NCBI GenBank assembly: GCA_963714455.1 | Contig: CAVQON010000017.1 | Span: forward strand, 1-64,000 | Direction of reading: 5' to 3' | Length of the DNA: 64,000 nt | Source: CAVQGZ01 sp963714455 | Lineage (GTDB): Bacteria; Actinomycetota; Actinomycetes; Jiangellales; Jiangellaceae | In this document: piece after piece, positions 23,496 to 31,889 of the stretch | How the letters are laid out: each line of letters begins with the position of its first letter | How positions within the stretch are numbered: the first letter of the stretch is position 1 | Notes under the pieces: model-generated | Databases searched by the model: none | The model's input: the letters and a program-made list of their open reading frames with translations, nothing else | Told to the model about the DNA's origin: nothing | Translations under genes and position numbers: made by a program

Positions 23496-24788
23496 GTGCT
23501 CTCCGTCTTCAGTGCGGCTTTCACGACGCCGGACCTACGGCGAAAGCTGCTGTTCACGATCGGCATGATCGCCGTGTTCCGGCTCGGCTCGGTCGTGCCG
23601 ACCCCCGGCGTGGACGTCACGGCGATCAACACGTGCTTCACCGACGCCGGCAACACCGGCATCTACGGGCTCATCAACCTGTTCTCCGGCGGTGCGCTGC
23701 TCCAGCTCTCGGTGTTCGCGCTCGGGATCATGCCCTACATCACCGCGAGCATCATCCTTCAGCTGCTCACGGTGGTGATCCCCCGTCTGGAGGCGCTGAA
23801 GAAGGAGGGCCAGGCCGGGCAGGCCCGGATCACCCAGTACACGCGCTACCTGACCATCGGCCTCGCGGTGCTCCAGTCGGCCAGCTTCATCACGCTGGCC
23901 CGCACCGGCAACCTGTTCCCCGGCTGCAACGAGGTCATCATCCCCGACGAGTCGGTGTGGAACCTCGCGCTGATGATCATCATCATGACGGCCGGCACCG
24001 CGGTGGTCATGTGGCTCGGTGAGCTCATCACCGACCGCGGCGTCGGCAACGGCATGTCGGTGCTGATCTTCACCTCGATCATCGCGACGTTCCCGGCGGC
24101 CCTGTGGAGCATCCGGCTCGAGACCAACGTGACGACGTTCTTGATCGTCTGCGCGGTGGGCCTCGCCGTGATCGTGGCCGTGGTGTTCGTCGAGCAGTCG
24201 CAGCGGCGCATCCCGGTGCAGTACGCCAAGCGGATGGTCGGACGGCGGATGTACGGCGGGTCGTCCACCTACATCCCGCTCAAGATCAACCAGGCCGGCA
24301 TCATCCCGGTGATCTTCGCGTCGTCCATCCTGTACATCCCGATCCTGCTCACGGTGCTCAACCCGGAGGCAGGGTGGTCGGTATGGCTGCAACGCACGTT
24401 CGGCGCGTCCGGCGACACGGCGATCTACATGATCACCTACGCCCTGCTCATCGTGTTCTTCACCTACTTCTACGTGGCGATCACGTTCAACCCGTCCGAG
24501 GTCGCCGACAACATGAAGAAGTACGGCGGCTTCATCCCCGGCATCCGCGCCGGCAAGCCGACCGAGGAGTACCTCGACTACGTGCTGTCTCGGCTGACGT
24601 TCCCCGGCTCGATCTACCTGGCGATCATCGCGCTCATCCCGAACATCGCCGTAGCCCTGCTCGGCGTCTCGGCCAACCTGCCGTTCGGTGGCACTAGCAT
24701 CCTGATCATGGTCGGAGTGGGCCTGGAGACGGTCAAGCAGATCGACTCCCAGCTGCAACAACGAAGCTATGAGGGGTTCCTGCGCTGA
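23496..24788 (+). CDS. secY: Preprotein translocase subunit SecY
   Basis: Channel-forming subunit of the SecYEG translocon in the plasma membrane. The 430-residue product starts at GTG 23496 with CGGGAGGT upstream. About ten hydrophobic helices can be read, with family motifs RLGSVVPTPGVD, FSGGALLQLSVFALGIMPYI, ITDRGVGNGMSVLIF and NPSEVADNMKKYGGFIPGIR in the cytosolic loop region. The stop overlaps the adk start (TGATG), so the two are translationally coupled. Confidence 0.98.
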   Translation: MLSVFSAAFTTPDLRRKLLFTIGMIAVFRLGSVVPTPGVDVTAINTCFTDAGNTGIYGLINLFSGGALLQLSVFALGIMPYITASIILQLLTVVIPRLEALKKEGQAGQARITQYTRYLTIGLAVLQSASFITLARTGNLFPGCNEVIIPDESVWNLALMIIIMTAGTAVVMWLGELITDRGVGNGMSVLIFTSIIATFPAALWSIRLETNVTTFLIVCAVGLAVIVAVVFVEQSQRRIPVQYAKRMVGRRMYGGSSTYIPLKINQAGIIPVIFASSILYIPILLTVLNPEAGWSVWLQRTFGASGDTAIYMITYALLIVFFTYFYVAITFNPSEVADNMKKYGGFIPGIRAGKPTEEYLDYVLSRLTFPGSIYLAIIALIPNIAVALLGVSANLPFGGTSILIMVGVGLETVKQIDSQLQQRSYEGFLR

Positions 24789-25351
24789 TGCGACTGATCA
24801 TCATGGGCCCGCCCGGTGCGGGCAAAGGCACCCAGGCGGCGCGGCTCGCCGAGCGGTACGCGATGCCGGCCATCTCCACCGGCGACATCTTTCGGCTCAA
24901 CCTGGCCGAGGGGACGCCGCTGGGCGAGCAGGCCAAGACCTACATGGATGCCGGTGAGTACGTCCCGGACGAGGTGACCAACAACATGGTCGCCGACCGG
25001 CTCGCTCAGGCCGACGCCGCTGCGGGGTGGCTGCTCGACGGCTACCCGCGCACCCTGGCTCAGGTGGCGGCGCTCGAGGGAGTCCTCGCAGACTCCGGCA
25101 GCGCTCTCGACGCGGTCCTCGAGCTCACGGTCGACAGCGAGGCCGTCATCGAGCGTCTGCTCAAGCGGGCCGAGATCGAGGGCCGCGCGGACGACAACGC
25201 CGACACGATCCGTCGCCGCATGGAGGTCTACCTCGCCGAGACCGCGCCCCTGACCGCCGCCTACGCCGAGCGCGGGCTGCTGGTGCAGGTCGACGGCATG
25301 GGATCGGTCGACGAGGTCACCGAGCGCATCTTCGCCGCGCTGAGCAGCTAG
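24788..25351 (+). CDS. adk: Adenylate kinase
   Basis: Catalyses ATP + AMP = 2 ADP. The 187-residue product has P-loop GPPGAGKGT (7-15), the AMP-site STGDIFRLNL, DGYPRTLAQ, and a short LID (no zinc-finger Cys), as in most actinobacterial Adk. The C-terminal part is normal. It is coupled to secY and followed five bases later by map, the usual order. Confidence 0.97.
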   Translation: MRLIIMGPPGAGKGTQAARLAERYAMPAISTGDIFRLNLAEGTPLGEQAKTYMDAGEYVPDEVTNNMVADRLAQADAAAGWLLDGYPRTLAQVAALEGVLADSGSALDAVLELTVDSEAVIERLLKRAEIEGRADDNADTIRRRMEVYLAETAPLTAAYAERGLLVQVDGMGSVDEVTERIFAALSS

Positions 25352-25356
25352 CGCCG

Positions 25357-26145
25357 ATGGGTCTGGCCACCAAGACGCCGGACCAGGTTCAGGCGATGCG
25401 ACGGGCCGGCCTGGTGGTCGCACAGGCGCTGGCGCAGGTGCGCGCCGCCGCTGTCGTCGGGGCCACTCCGCGTGACCTCGACGCCGTCGCCGCCGGCGTG
25501 ATCGCCGATGCCGGGGCGACCCCGTCCTTCCTCGGCTACCACGGCTACCCGGCGACGCTCTGCACGTCGGTCAACGATGTCGTCGTGCACGGCATCCCCG
25601 ACGACCGGCCGCTGCGCGACGGCGACGTCATCTCGATCGACTGCGGCGCTGTCGTCGAGGGCTGGCACGGCGACGCCGCCATCAGCGTCGGTGTGGGTGC
25701 TCTCGCCTCCGAGGTCGCAGCGATGGTGCAGGCGTGCGAGCGGGCCCTGGCCGCGGGCATCGCCACGATGAGGCCGGGCGCCCGCCTCGCCGACATCGGA
25801 AGCGCCGTCCAGGCGTCGGTGGAGTCGTCCGGGCGTTACGGCATCTTGACCGATTTCACCGGGCACGGCATCGGCCGAGCCATGCACGAGCCGCCGTTCG
25901 TGCCCAACCATCGCACCCGCCGTCGGGGTCCCAGGCTGGACGTGGGCGTGGTGCTGGCCGTCGAGCCGATGATCACGCTCGGCTCGCCCGAGGTCAGCAC
26001 CGATCCCGACGGGTGGACGGTGCGTACCGACGACGGCTCGTGGGCCGCGCACGTCGAGCACACGATCGCCATAACCCCGGCAGGGCCGTGGGTGCTCACT
26101 GCCCTGGACTCCCCAGAACCCGTCACCGCGGTGGAGACGTCGTGA
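25357..26145 (+). CDS. map: Type I methionine aminopeptidase
   Basis: Removes the initiator Met from nascent proteins. ATG 25357 gives 262 residues. The dinuclear metal ligands are visible: D95 in SIDCGAVVEG, D106 in WHGDAAIS, the His of TGHGIGRAMHEPP, the Glu of VEPMI and the Glu of VEHTIAI. There is no N-terminal SH3-binding extension. Four-base overlap (GTGA) with the next gene. Confidence 0.95.
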   Translation: MGLATKTPDQVQAMRRAGLVVAQALAQVRAAAVVGATPRDLDAVAAGVIADAGATPSFLGYHGYPATLCTSVNDVVVHGIPDDRPLRDGDVISIDCGAVVEGWHGDAAISVGVGALASEVAAMVQACERALAAGIATMRPGARLADIGSAVQASVESSGRYGILTDFTGHGIGRAMHEPPFVPNHRTRRRGPRLDVGVVLAVEPMITLGSPEVSTDPDGWTVRTDDGSWAAHVEHTIAITPAGPWVLTALDSPEPVTAVETS

Positions 26146-26567
26146 CTCTCCCGGAGCACCGAGCCGGGGACGGCGACCGCGACCGGGTGGCCGCGGTGCT
26201 GCGTGACGCCCATGCCGAGGGGCGGCTGGACCTCGACGAGCTCACCGAACGCCTCGACGCCACCTACCGCGCGAAGACCTTCGGCGAGCTGGCGACGCTG
26301 ACCGACGACCTACCGACACCGAGGCCGCGCTCGCGTCCGCCAGGCTCGGAGCCGGCCGTGCCGACGAGCGGGTCGGTGCCGGCCCGGCGTGGCGACAAAG
26401 ACCTGCGGGCAGTGTGGACGGCGTGGGCGGTCGCTGTCGCCGTCAACGTCGTGATCTGGGCTCTCGTGTCGTTCAGCGCCGGGCAGGCCATCTACTTCTG
26501 GCCGATGTGGGTCGCGGGGCCGTGGGGAGCGGTGCTGCTGGTTCGCACGATCACCCGCCCACGCTGA
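26142..26567 (+). CDS. DUF1707 domain protein with a two-helix membrane segment
   Basis: GTG 26142 overlaps the map stop and yields 141 residues. Residues about 5-55 match the DUF1707 pattern (DRVAAVLRDAHAEGRLDLDE, LTERLDATYRAKTFGELATL). A Pro-rich linker follows, then two hydrophobic stretches (WAVAVAVNVVIWALVSF and WPMWVAGPWGAVLLV) that look like a 2TM domain. DUF1707 proteins are common in actinobacteria and their function is unknown. Position after map suggests co-transcription with the secY group; no function is proposed. Confidence 0.8.
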   Translation: MTLPEHRAGDGDRDRVAAVLRDAHAEGRLDLDELTERLDATYRAKTFGELATLTDDLPTPRPRSRPPGSEPAVPTSGSVPARRGDKDLRAVWTAWAVAVAVNVVIWALVSFSAGQAIYFWPMWVAGPWGAVLLVRTITRPR

Positions 26568-26576
26568 CCGGTGGCC

Positions 26577-26594
26577 CCGGCGAGCACTCGCCGG
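26577..26594 (+). terminator. Hairpin before infA
   Basis: CCGGCGA-GCAC-TCGCCGG followed by TTTGGG lies nine bases after the DUF1707 gene and may terminate the secY-adk-map transcript. The TTT overlaps the next -35 region. Confidence 0.5.
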
Positions 26595-26595
26595 T

Positions 26596-26624
26596 TTGGG
26601 TCAGGCGCGGCGAGCGCGTAACAT
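26596..26624 (+). promoter_or_regulatory. infA promoter, TTGGGT-N17-TAACAT
   Basis: TTGGGT (26596-26601) and TAACAT (26619-26624) at 17-bp spacing give a leader of about 53 nt to infA. Confidence 0.65.
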
Positions 26625-26683
26625 AGGCCGACGGCCGGGGATCCCTGGCCGACAACCATGCCTAGAGAAGAAGTGCGGAGGAC

Positions 26684-26905
26684 ATGCCGAAGAAGGAAGG
26701 GGTCATCGAGCTCGAGGGAACCATCGTGGAGGCGCTGCCGAACGCGATGTTCCGAGTCGAGCTCGCCAATGGGCACAAAGTGCTCGCCCACATCTCCGGA
26801 AAGATGCGTCAGCACTACATCCGCATCCTCCCCGAGGACCGTGTGGTCGTCGAGCTCAGCCCGTACGACCTCACCCGCGGACGCATCGTCTACCGCTACA
26901 AGTGA
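26684..26905 (+). CDS. infA: Translation initiation factor IF-1
   Basis: OB-fold factor that occupies the A site during initiation. The 73-residue product starts MPKKEGVIELEGTIVEALPN and has RVELANGHKVLAHISGKMRQ and DRVVVELSPYDLTRGRIVYR. CGGAGG is upstream. Start of the alpha-operon-like cluster infA-rpmJ-rpsM-rpsK-rpsD-rpoA-rplQ. Confidence 0.98.
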   Translation: MPKKEGVIELEGTIVEALPNAMFRVELANGHKVLAHISGKMRQHYIRILPEDRVVVELSPYDLTRGRIVYRYK

Positions 26906-26942
26906 CGCCGGCCCGACTGGTGCAGGACGAGAAGAGAGCAGC

Positions 26943-27056
26943 ATGAAGGTCAAGCCAAGCGTCAAGCCCATGTGCGACAAGTGCAAGGTCATCCGTCGCC
27001 ACGGGCGCGTCATGGTGATCTGCGAGAACCTGCGGCACAAGCAGCGGCAGGGCTGA
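26943..27056 (+). CDS. rpmJ: 50S ribosomal protein L36, zinc type
   Basis: The 37-residue product (MKVKPSVKPMCDKCKVIRR, then HGRVMVICENLRHKQRQG) keeps the zinc ligands C11, C14, C27 and H32, so it is the C+ form. It is 37 bases after infA. A 160-base gap with a hairpin separates it from rpsM. Confidence 0.97.
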   Translation: MKVKPSVKPMCDKCKVIRRHGRVMVICENLRHKQRQG

Positions 27057-27061
27057 TCACC

Positions 27062-27082
27062 TGCCCCGCGACCGGCGGGGCA
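27062..27082 (+). other. Hairpin in the rpmJ-rpsM gap
   Basis: TGCCCCGC and GCGGGGCA form an eight-bp stem with a five-base loop at the start of the 160-base rpmJ-rpsM gap. There is no T run. It could be a partial terminator or the start of an rpsM leader; no clear promoter was resolved in the rest of the gap. Confidence 0.4.
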
Positions 27083-27216
27083 TCCAAGCGCACCTGCTAC
27101 CGCGTGCTCGTCACGCGGTGCACCCCCGGAGCGGAGGCCGGGGCCCGAGCCCACCAGGGCACCGGGACGCGGTGCGCACGACACCTCTGCGAGAGCACCA
27201 AGGAGAACGTCGAGAA

Positions 27217-27594
27217 GTGGCACGACTCGTCGGCGTCGACCTCCCGCGCGACAAGCGCCTGGAGATCGCGCTCACATCCATCTTCGGCATGGGTCGCACC
27301 CGTGCGAAGGAGACACTGGCCGGCACCGGCATCAGCCCCGACCTGAGGGTCAGCGACCTCGGGGACGACGAGCTGATCAAGCTGCGTGACTGGATCGAGC
27401 AGAACTACAAGGTCGAGGGCGACCTGCGCCGTGAGGTGCAGGCCGACATCCGGCGCAAGGTGGAGATCGGGTCCTACCAGGGTCTGCGGCACCGCCGCGG
27501 CCTCCCGGTGCGGGGACAGCGGACCCACACCAACGCGCGTACCCGCAAGGGGCGTCGCAAGACCGTGGCCGGCAAGAAGAAGGTCGGCAAGTAG
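27217..27594 (+). CDS. rpsM: 30S ribosomal protein S13
   Basis: Head protein contacting the 50S subunit. GTG 27217, with AAGGAGA upstream, gives 125 residues starting MARLVGVDLPRDKRLEIALT, with GMGRTRAKETLAGTGI, HRRGLPVRGQRTHTNARTRK and the basic tail. Normal. Confidence 0.97.
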   Translation: MARLVGVDLPRDKRLEIALTSIFGMGRTRAKETLAGTGISPDLRVSDLGDDELIKLRDWIEQNYKVEGDLRREVQADIRRKVEIGSYQGLRHRRGLPVRGQRTHTNARTRKGRRKTVAGKKKVGK

Positions 27595-27625
27595 CCACCC
27601 CTCGCACCCTCGACTAGGAGAAGCA

Positions 27626-28030
27626 ATGCCCCCCAAGTCCCGCGCCGCCGGCGCGAAGAAGGTGCGGCGCAAAGAGCGCAAGAATGTCGCTCACGGCGTC
27701 GCCCACATCAAGAGCACGTTCAACAACACCATCGTCACCATCACCGACCCGAGCGGCGCCGTCATCGCCTGGTCGTCCTCGGGCCAGGTCGGCTTCAAGG
27801 GGTCGCGCAAGTCGACGCCCTACGCCGCGCAGATGGCCGCCGAGGCGGCCGCTCGTCGTGCCCAGGAACATGGCATGCGCAAGGTCGACGTCCTGGTGAA
27901 GGGCCCCGGTTCGGGCCGCGAGACCGCCATCCGGTCTCTGCAGGCCGCGGGTCTCGAGGTCGGCTCGATCGCCGACGTGACCCCTGCGCCGCACAACGGT
28001 TGCCGTCCGCCCAAGCGCCGCCGCGTCTGA
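27626..28030 (+). CDS. rpsK: 30S ribosomal protein S11
   Basis: Platform protein. ATG 27626 behind AGGAGAAG gives 134 residues: MPPKSRAAGAKKVRRKERKN, GVAHIKSTFNNTIVTITD, GFKGSRKSTPYAAQMAAE, KGPGSGRETAIRSL and the C-terminal PHNGCRPPKRRRV. Normal. Confidence 0.98.
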   Translation: MPPKSRAAGAKKVRRKERKNVAHGVAHIKSTFNNTIVTITDPSGAVIAWSSSGQVGFKGSRKSTPYAAQMAAEAAARRAQEHGMRKVDVLVKGPGSGRETAIRSLQAAGLEVGSIADVTPAPHNGCRPPKRRRV

Positions 28031-28050
28031 AGCCCGAGGAGTAGCTACCC

Positions 28051-28656
28051 ATGGCCCGATACACCGGACCCCTCACGAAGAAGTCCCGGCGACTTGGTGT
28101 CGACCTCGTCGGCGAGGACAAGTCGTACGAGCGTCGCCCCTACCCACCGGGGCAGCACGGCCGTACGCGGCAGAAGGAGAGCGAGTACCGCACCCAGCTG
28201 CACGAGAAGCAGAAGGCGCGGTACGCCTACGGAGTGCTGGAGAAGCAGTTCCGTCGCTACTTCGAAGAGGCCAACCGTCGCAGTGGCAAGACGGGTGACA
28301 ACCTTCTTCAGATCCTCGAGTCGCGTCTCGACAACGTCGTCTACCGCGCCGGCTTCGCGCGCACCCGCCGGCACGCCCGCCAGCTCGTCGTGCACGGTCA
28401 CTTCACCGTGAACGGCAAGAAGGTCAACGTGCCGTCCTACCGCGTCAGCGCGCACGACGTGATCGACGTGCGGGCGAAGTCGGCAGAGATGACGCCGTTC
28501 ATCGTGGCTCGCGAGACCCACGGCGAGCGCAACGTGCCGGCCTGGCTCGAGGTGCTGCCCTCGCAGATGCGGATCCTGGTTCACCAGCTCCCCGTCCGCG
28601 AGCAGATCGACATGCCGATCCAGGAACAGCTCATCGTCGAGCTCTACTCGAAGTAG
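28051..28656 (+). CDS. rpsD: 30S ribosomal protein S4
   Basis: Primary assembly protein and accuracy determinant. The 201-residue product has the N-terminal MARYTGPLTKKSRRLGVDL, PYPPGQHGRTRQKES, and the S4 domain with LDNVVYRAGFARTRRHARQL and HFTVNGKKVNVPSYRV. The N-terminus lacks the zinc Cys motif, as usual for this type. Normal length. Confidence 0.98.
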   Translation: MARYTGPLTKKSRRLGVDLVGEDKSYERRPYPPGQHGRTRQKESEYRTQLHEKQKARYAYGVLEKQFRRYFEEANRRSGKTGDNLLQILESRLDNVVYRAGFARTRRHARQLVVHGHFTVNGKKVNVPSYRVSAHDVIDVRAKSAEMTPFIVARETHGERNVPAWLEVLPSQMRILVHQLPVREQIDMPIQEQLIVELYSK

Positions 28657-28666
28657 TCACCCCCCT

Positions 28667-28684
28667 GGCCACCGCCTGGTGGCC
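28667..28684 (+). other. Hairpin in the rpsD-rpoA gap
   Basis: GGCCACC-GCCT-GGTGGCC is a perfect seven-bp stem 11 bases after rpsD. Without a T run it may be an attenuator between rpsD and rpoA; the remaining gap shows only the GGAGAGG binding site. Confidence 0.4.
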
Positions 28685-28731
28685 TCGTCGTCGCGGCGTC
28701 AAATAGCGGTCGTCGCGGAGAGGAAACACCT

Positions 28732-29748
28732 GTGCTCATCACCCAGCGCCCCGTCCTGACCGAGGACGTCGTCGAGCCCACCCGGTCGCGGTTCACCATC
28801 GAGCCGCTCGAGCCGGGCTTCGGCTACACCCTCGGCAACTCGCTGCGCCGCACCCTGCTGTCGTCGATCCCGGGGGCCGCGGTCACCTCGATCCGCATCT
28901 CCGGCGTGCTGCACGAGTTCTCCACCATCCCGGGGGTGAAGGAGGACGTCACCGACATCATCCTCAACCTCAAGGCCCTGGTGGTCTCCAGCGAGCACGA
29001 CGAGCCGGTCACCATGTTCCTGCGCAAGCAGGGCCCCGGTGAGGTCACCGCCGGTGACATCGCCCCGCCTGCCGGCACCGAGGTGCACAACCCCGACCTC
29101 GTGGTGGCGACGCTCAACGACGAGGGCTCGCTGGAGATGGAGCTGACCGTCGAGCGTGGCCGCGGCTACGTCTCGGCCGTGCAGAACAAGCAGCCGGACG
29201 CCCCCATCGGGGTCATCCCGGTCGACTCGATCTACAGCCCCGTCCTGCGCGTGACCTACAAGGTCGAGGCGACCCGCGTCGAGGGACGCACCGACTTCGA
29301 CAGCCTGGTCATCGACGTCGAGACGAAGCCGAGCATGCAGCCACGCGACGCCCTCGCGTCGGCCGGCTCGACCCTGGTCGAGCTCTTCGGCCTCGCTCGC
29401 GAGCTCAACGTGAACTCCGAGGGCATCGAGATCGGCCCGTCGCCGATGGACGCCCAGCTGGCCCAAGACCTGGCCATGCCGATCGAAGACCTGACGCTCA
29501 CCGTCCGCTCGTACAACTGCCTCAAGCGTGAGGGCATCCACGCCGTGGGCGAGCTGATCGCGCGCAGCGAGGCCGACCTGCTCGACATCCGCAACTTCGG
29601 GCAGAAGTCGATCGACGAGGTCAAGGCCAAGCTCGCCGAGCTCGGGCTGGCCCTCAAGGACAGCGCCCCCGGCTTCGACCCGACCGCCGCCGTCATCGCC
29701 TACGACGACGACGAGGACGTGTCGTACGCCGAGGACGAGCAGCTCTGA
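28732..29748 (+). CDS. rpoA: DNA-directed RNA polymerase alpha subunit
   Basis: Assembly and regulatory subunit of RNA polymerase, 338 residues, start GTG 28732 behind GAGAGGAA. The N-terminal assembly domain has EPLEPGFGYTLGNSLRRTLL and the C-terminal DNA-binding domain has VRSYNCLKREGIHAVGEL and RNFGQKSIDEVKAKL. A very acidic tail (YDDDEDVSYAEDEQL) ends the protein, a common actinobacterial trait. Confidence 0.98.
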   Translation: MLITQRPVLTEDVVEPTRSRFTIEPLEPGFGYTLGNSLRRTLLSSIPGAAVTSIRISGVLHEFSTIPGVKEDVTDIILNLKALVVSSEHDEPVTMFLRKQGPGEVTAGDIAPPAGTEVHNPDLVVATLNDEGSLEMELTVERGRGYVSAVQNKQPDAPIGVIPVDSIYSPVLRVTYKVEATRVEGRTDFDSLVIDVETKPSMQPRDALASAGSTLVELFGLARELNVNSEGIEIGPSPMDAQLAQDLAMPIEDLTLTVRSYNCLKREGIHAVGELIARSEADLLDIRNFGQKSIDEVKAKLAELGLALKDSAPGFDPTAAVIAYDDDEDVSYAEDEQL

Positions 29749-29774
29749 CGCATCACGACTGACAGGAGAACACC

Positions 29775-30440
29775 ATGCCATCCCCCGCCAAGGGTGCGCG
29801 TATGGGCGGCAGCCCCGCCCACGAGCGTCTGATGCTGGCCAACCTCGCCACGGCGCTGTTCGAGCACGGCTCGATCACCACCACCGAGCACAAGGCCAAG
29901 CGGCTGCGTCCGTACGCCGAGCGCCTCGTCACCAAGGCCAAGCGCGGTGACCTGCACGCCCGACGACAGGTGATGTCGCTGATCAAGGACAAGTACGTCG
30001 TGCACGTCCTGTTCACCGAGATCGGTCCGCGCTACGAGAACCGCCACGGTGGCTACACCCGCATCACCAAGCTCGGCCCGCGCAAGGGCGACAACGCGCC
30101 GATGGCCGTCATCGAGCTGGTCGAGCCGCTGGCCGAGCAGACCGTCAAGGCTGCCGAGGCCGCCACGCGCCGCGCCGCTTCGACCAGTGGGGCGGCTACG
30201 GGCTCGGCGGCTGCCGCGTCCTCCGCTGGCTCCTCCGTCGACGCTCCGGACGCGGCACCCGCCGAGCCCGCCGAGCCGGCGCCGTCCGACGGGTCCGAGG
30301 CAACGTCCTCGGCTGACTCCCTGCGGTCGACGCCTCCGGACGCCGCCTCGGACCCGGCGGACGTCTCCAGCGAAGGCTCTGCGGACGCCCCCGCTGGGTC
30401 TGACGCGTCCGACGAGGATGCCGAGACCAAGGACGCCTGA
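29775..30440 (+). CDS. rplQ: 50S ribosomal protein L17 with a long repeat-derived tail
   Basis: L17 binds near the tunnel exit. The 221-residue product has a normal core at about 1-125 (GARMGGSPAHERLMLANLAT, TITEHKAKRLR-like segment, RITKLGPRKGDNAPMAVIEL). About 95 extra residues, rich in Ala, Ser, Asp and Pro, follow; E. coli L17 has 127. The tail includes ASSAGSSVDAPDAA (about 148-161) and TSSADSLRSTPPDAAS (about 176-191), two diverged copies of the element also found in rplJ but in opposite orientation. truA overlaps the last 23 bases. Confidence 0.96.
   Translation: MPSPAKGARMGGSPAHERLMLANLATALFEHGSITTTEHKAKRLRPYAERLVTKAKRGDLHARRQVMSLIKDKYVVHVLFTEIGPRYENRHGGYTRITKLGPRKGDNAPMAVIELVEPLAEQTVKAAEAATRRAASTSGAATGSAAAASSAGSSVDAPDAAPAEPAEPAPSDGSEATSSADSLRSTPPDAASDPADVSSEGSADAPAGSDASDEDAETKDA
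30218..30340 (-). repeat. Two diverged copies of the rplJ-tail element, opposite orientation
   Basis: 30305-30340 matches the reverse complement of 844-880 with only about four differences, including CGGTCGACGCCTCCGGA. 30218-30250 is a more diverged copy sharing CGCTGGCTCC, GTCGACG and CTCCGGA segments. Terminal inverted repeats seen in rplJ are decayed here. The element stays open in the rplQ frame and adds Ser/Ala/Pro-rich residues. Confidence 0.75.
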
Positions 30441-31290
30441 GGTCGACGCCACGGCGCGGCTACGGCTGGACCTGGCCTACGACGGCTCGGCCTTCCACGG
30501 CTGGGCCGCGCAGCCCGGGCTGCGCACTGTCCAGGGTGAGCTGTCCGCGGGCCTGCACCGCGTCCTGCGACTCGAGCACCCACCGGCTCTGGTGGTCGCT
30601 GGTCGCACGGACGCCGGGGTGCACGCCCGCGGGCAGGTCGTCCATCTCGACGCCCCGGCTGAGCAGGTGGCGGCACTGCCGGGCCGTTCGAGTCGAAGCC
30701 CCGAGGTAGCCCTCGTGCACCGCCTCGCCGGGGTGCTGCCGCACGACGTCGTGGTGACCGCGGCTCGACTGGTGCCGGCGGCCTTCGACGCACGGTTTTC
30801 GGCGACCGGGCGCCGCTACTGCTACCGCGTCGCCGACACGCCGCACCGCCCCGACCCGCTGCTGCGCTCGCACGTGGCGTGGGTGCGCGGGCCGCTGGAC
30901 ACGGCCGTCATGCACCGAGCCGCGCAGGGGCTGCTGGGCGAGCACGACTTCATCGCCTACTGCCGTCCCCGGCCCGGTGCGACCACGATCCGCACCCTGC
31001 GTCGGCTCGACGTCGCCCGCCGCACCGACGGGGTCATCGAGGTCGACGTGGCCGCCGACGCCTTCTGCCACAACCAGGTGCGCGCCATGGTCGGTGCGCT
31101 GCTCGCGGTGGGGGCCGCGCAGCGCGACGAGGCCTGGCCCACGCAGGTACTGGCCGGTGCGCGCCGCGACGGCGCCGTCCACGTGGCGCCCTCGACCGGG
31201 CTGACGCTCGAAGCGGTCACCTACCCGCCCGATGACGAGCTTGCGGCGCAGGCCGAGCGGGCTCGCTCCGTGCGCGAGATGCCGCGATGA
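30418..31290 (+). CDS. truA: tRNA pseudouridine(38-40) synthase
   Basis: Isomerises uridines 38-40 in tRNA anticodon arms. ATG 30418, 23 bases inside rplQ, gives 290 residues starting MPRPRTPEVDATARLRLDLA. The catalytic Asp is D65 in GRTDAGVHARGQ. Other family motifs are YDGSAFHGWAAQPGLRTVQG, RRYCYRV and FCHNQVRAMVGALL. Location after rplQ is standard. Overlaps the next gene by ATGA. Confidence 0.95.
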   Translation: MPRPRTPEVDATARLRLDLAYDGSAFHGWAAQPGLRTVQGELSAGLHRVLRLEHPPALVVAGRTDAGVHARGQVVHLDAPAEQVAALPGRSSRSPEVALVHRLAGVLPHDVVVTAARLVPAAFDARFSATGRRYCYRVADTPHRPDPLLRSHVAWVRGPLDTAVMHRAAQGLLGEHDFIAYCRPRPGATTIRTLRRLDVARRTDGVIEVDVAADAFCHNQVRAMVGALLAVGAAQRDEAWPTQVLAGARRDGAVHVAPSTGLTLEAVTYPPDDELAAQAERARSVREMPR

Positions 31291-31889
31291 CCGACCACTA
31301 CTTCGCCCCTGACCCCGACGCCGGGCACAGCCCCCGCGAGCTGCGCTTTCGGATGGACGGACGCACGTACACGTTCGCCTCCGACAGCCACGTGTTCTCC
31401 GCCGACCGGCTCGACCCGGGGACCCAGGTGCTGCTGCGCGACGCGCCGGCGCCGTCCGGTGACGTGCTGCTGGACCTCGGCTGCGGCTACGGGCCTATCG
31501 CCTGCCTGCTGGCTGAGCGGCTGCCGGGGGCGACTGTCTGGGCCGTCGACGTGAACGAGCGGGCGCTCGCGCTCACTGCCCGCAACGCCGACGCTCTCGG
31601 CGTCGGTGACCGGGTGCGGACGGTCGCACCCGACGACGTGCCCGCAGACGTGACCTTCGACGAGATCTGGTCGAACCCACCGATCCGCATCGGCAAGTCG
31701 GCACTGCACGCGATGCTGACGCACTGGCTCGCTCGGCTTCGTCCGGACGGCACCGCCTGGCTGGTGGTCGCCAAGAACCTGGGGTCGGACTCCCTGTCGC
31801 GCTGGCTCGTCGACCAGGGCTACTCCTGTGCCCGGCACACGAGCGTGCGCGGCTACCGGCTGCTGAAGGTGCGTCATGGCACACGTTGA
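31287..31889 (+). CDS. RsmC-like class I SAM-dependent methyltransferase
   Basis: 200 residues with an SAM-binding motif LLDLGCGYGPIACLLAE, an acidic ribose loop AVDVNERAL, and the substrate motif SNPPIRIGK, which is the N-P-P-[FYIL] motif of amino-group methyltransferases such as RsmC/RlmG. It matches the shorter, single-domain members of the MTS family. The target (rRNA guanine N2 or other) cannot be told from sequence. Overlaps truA by four bases and the ABC-F gene by 14. Confidence 0.85.
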   Translation: MTDHYFAPDPDAGHSPRELRFRMDGRTYTFASDSHVFSADRLDPGTQVLLRDAPAPSGDVLLDLGCGYGPIACLLAERLPGATVWAVDVNERALALTARNADALGVGDRVRTVAPDDVPADVTFDEIWSNPPIRIGKSALHAMLTHWLARLRPDGTAWLVVAKNLGSDSLSRWLVDQGYSCARHTSVRGYRLLKVRHGTR

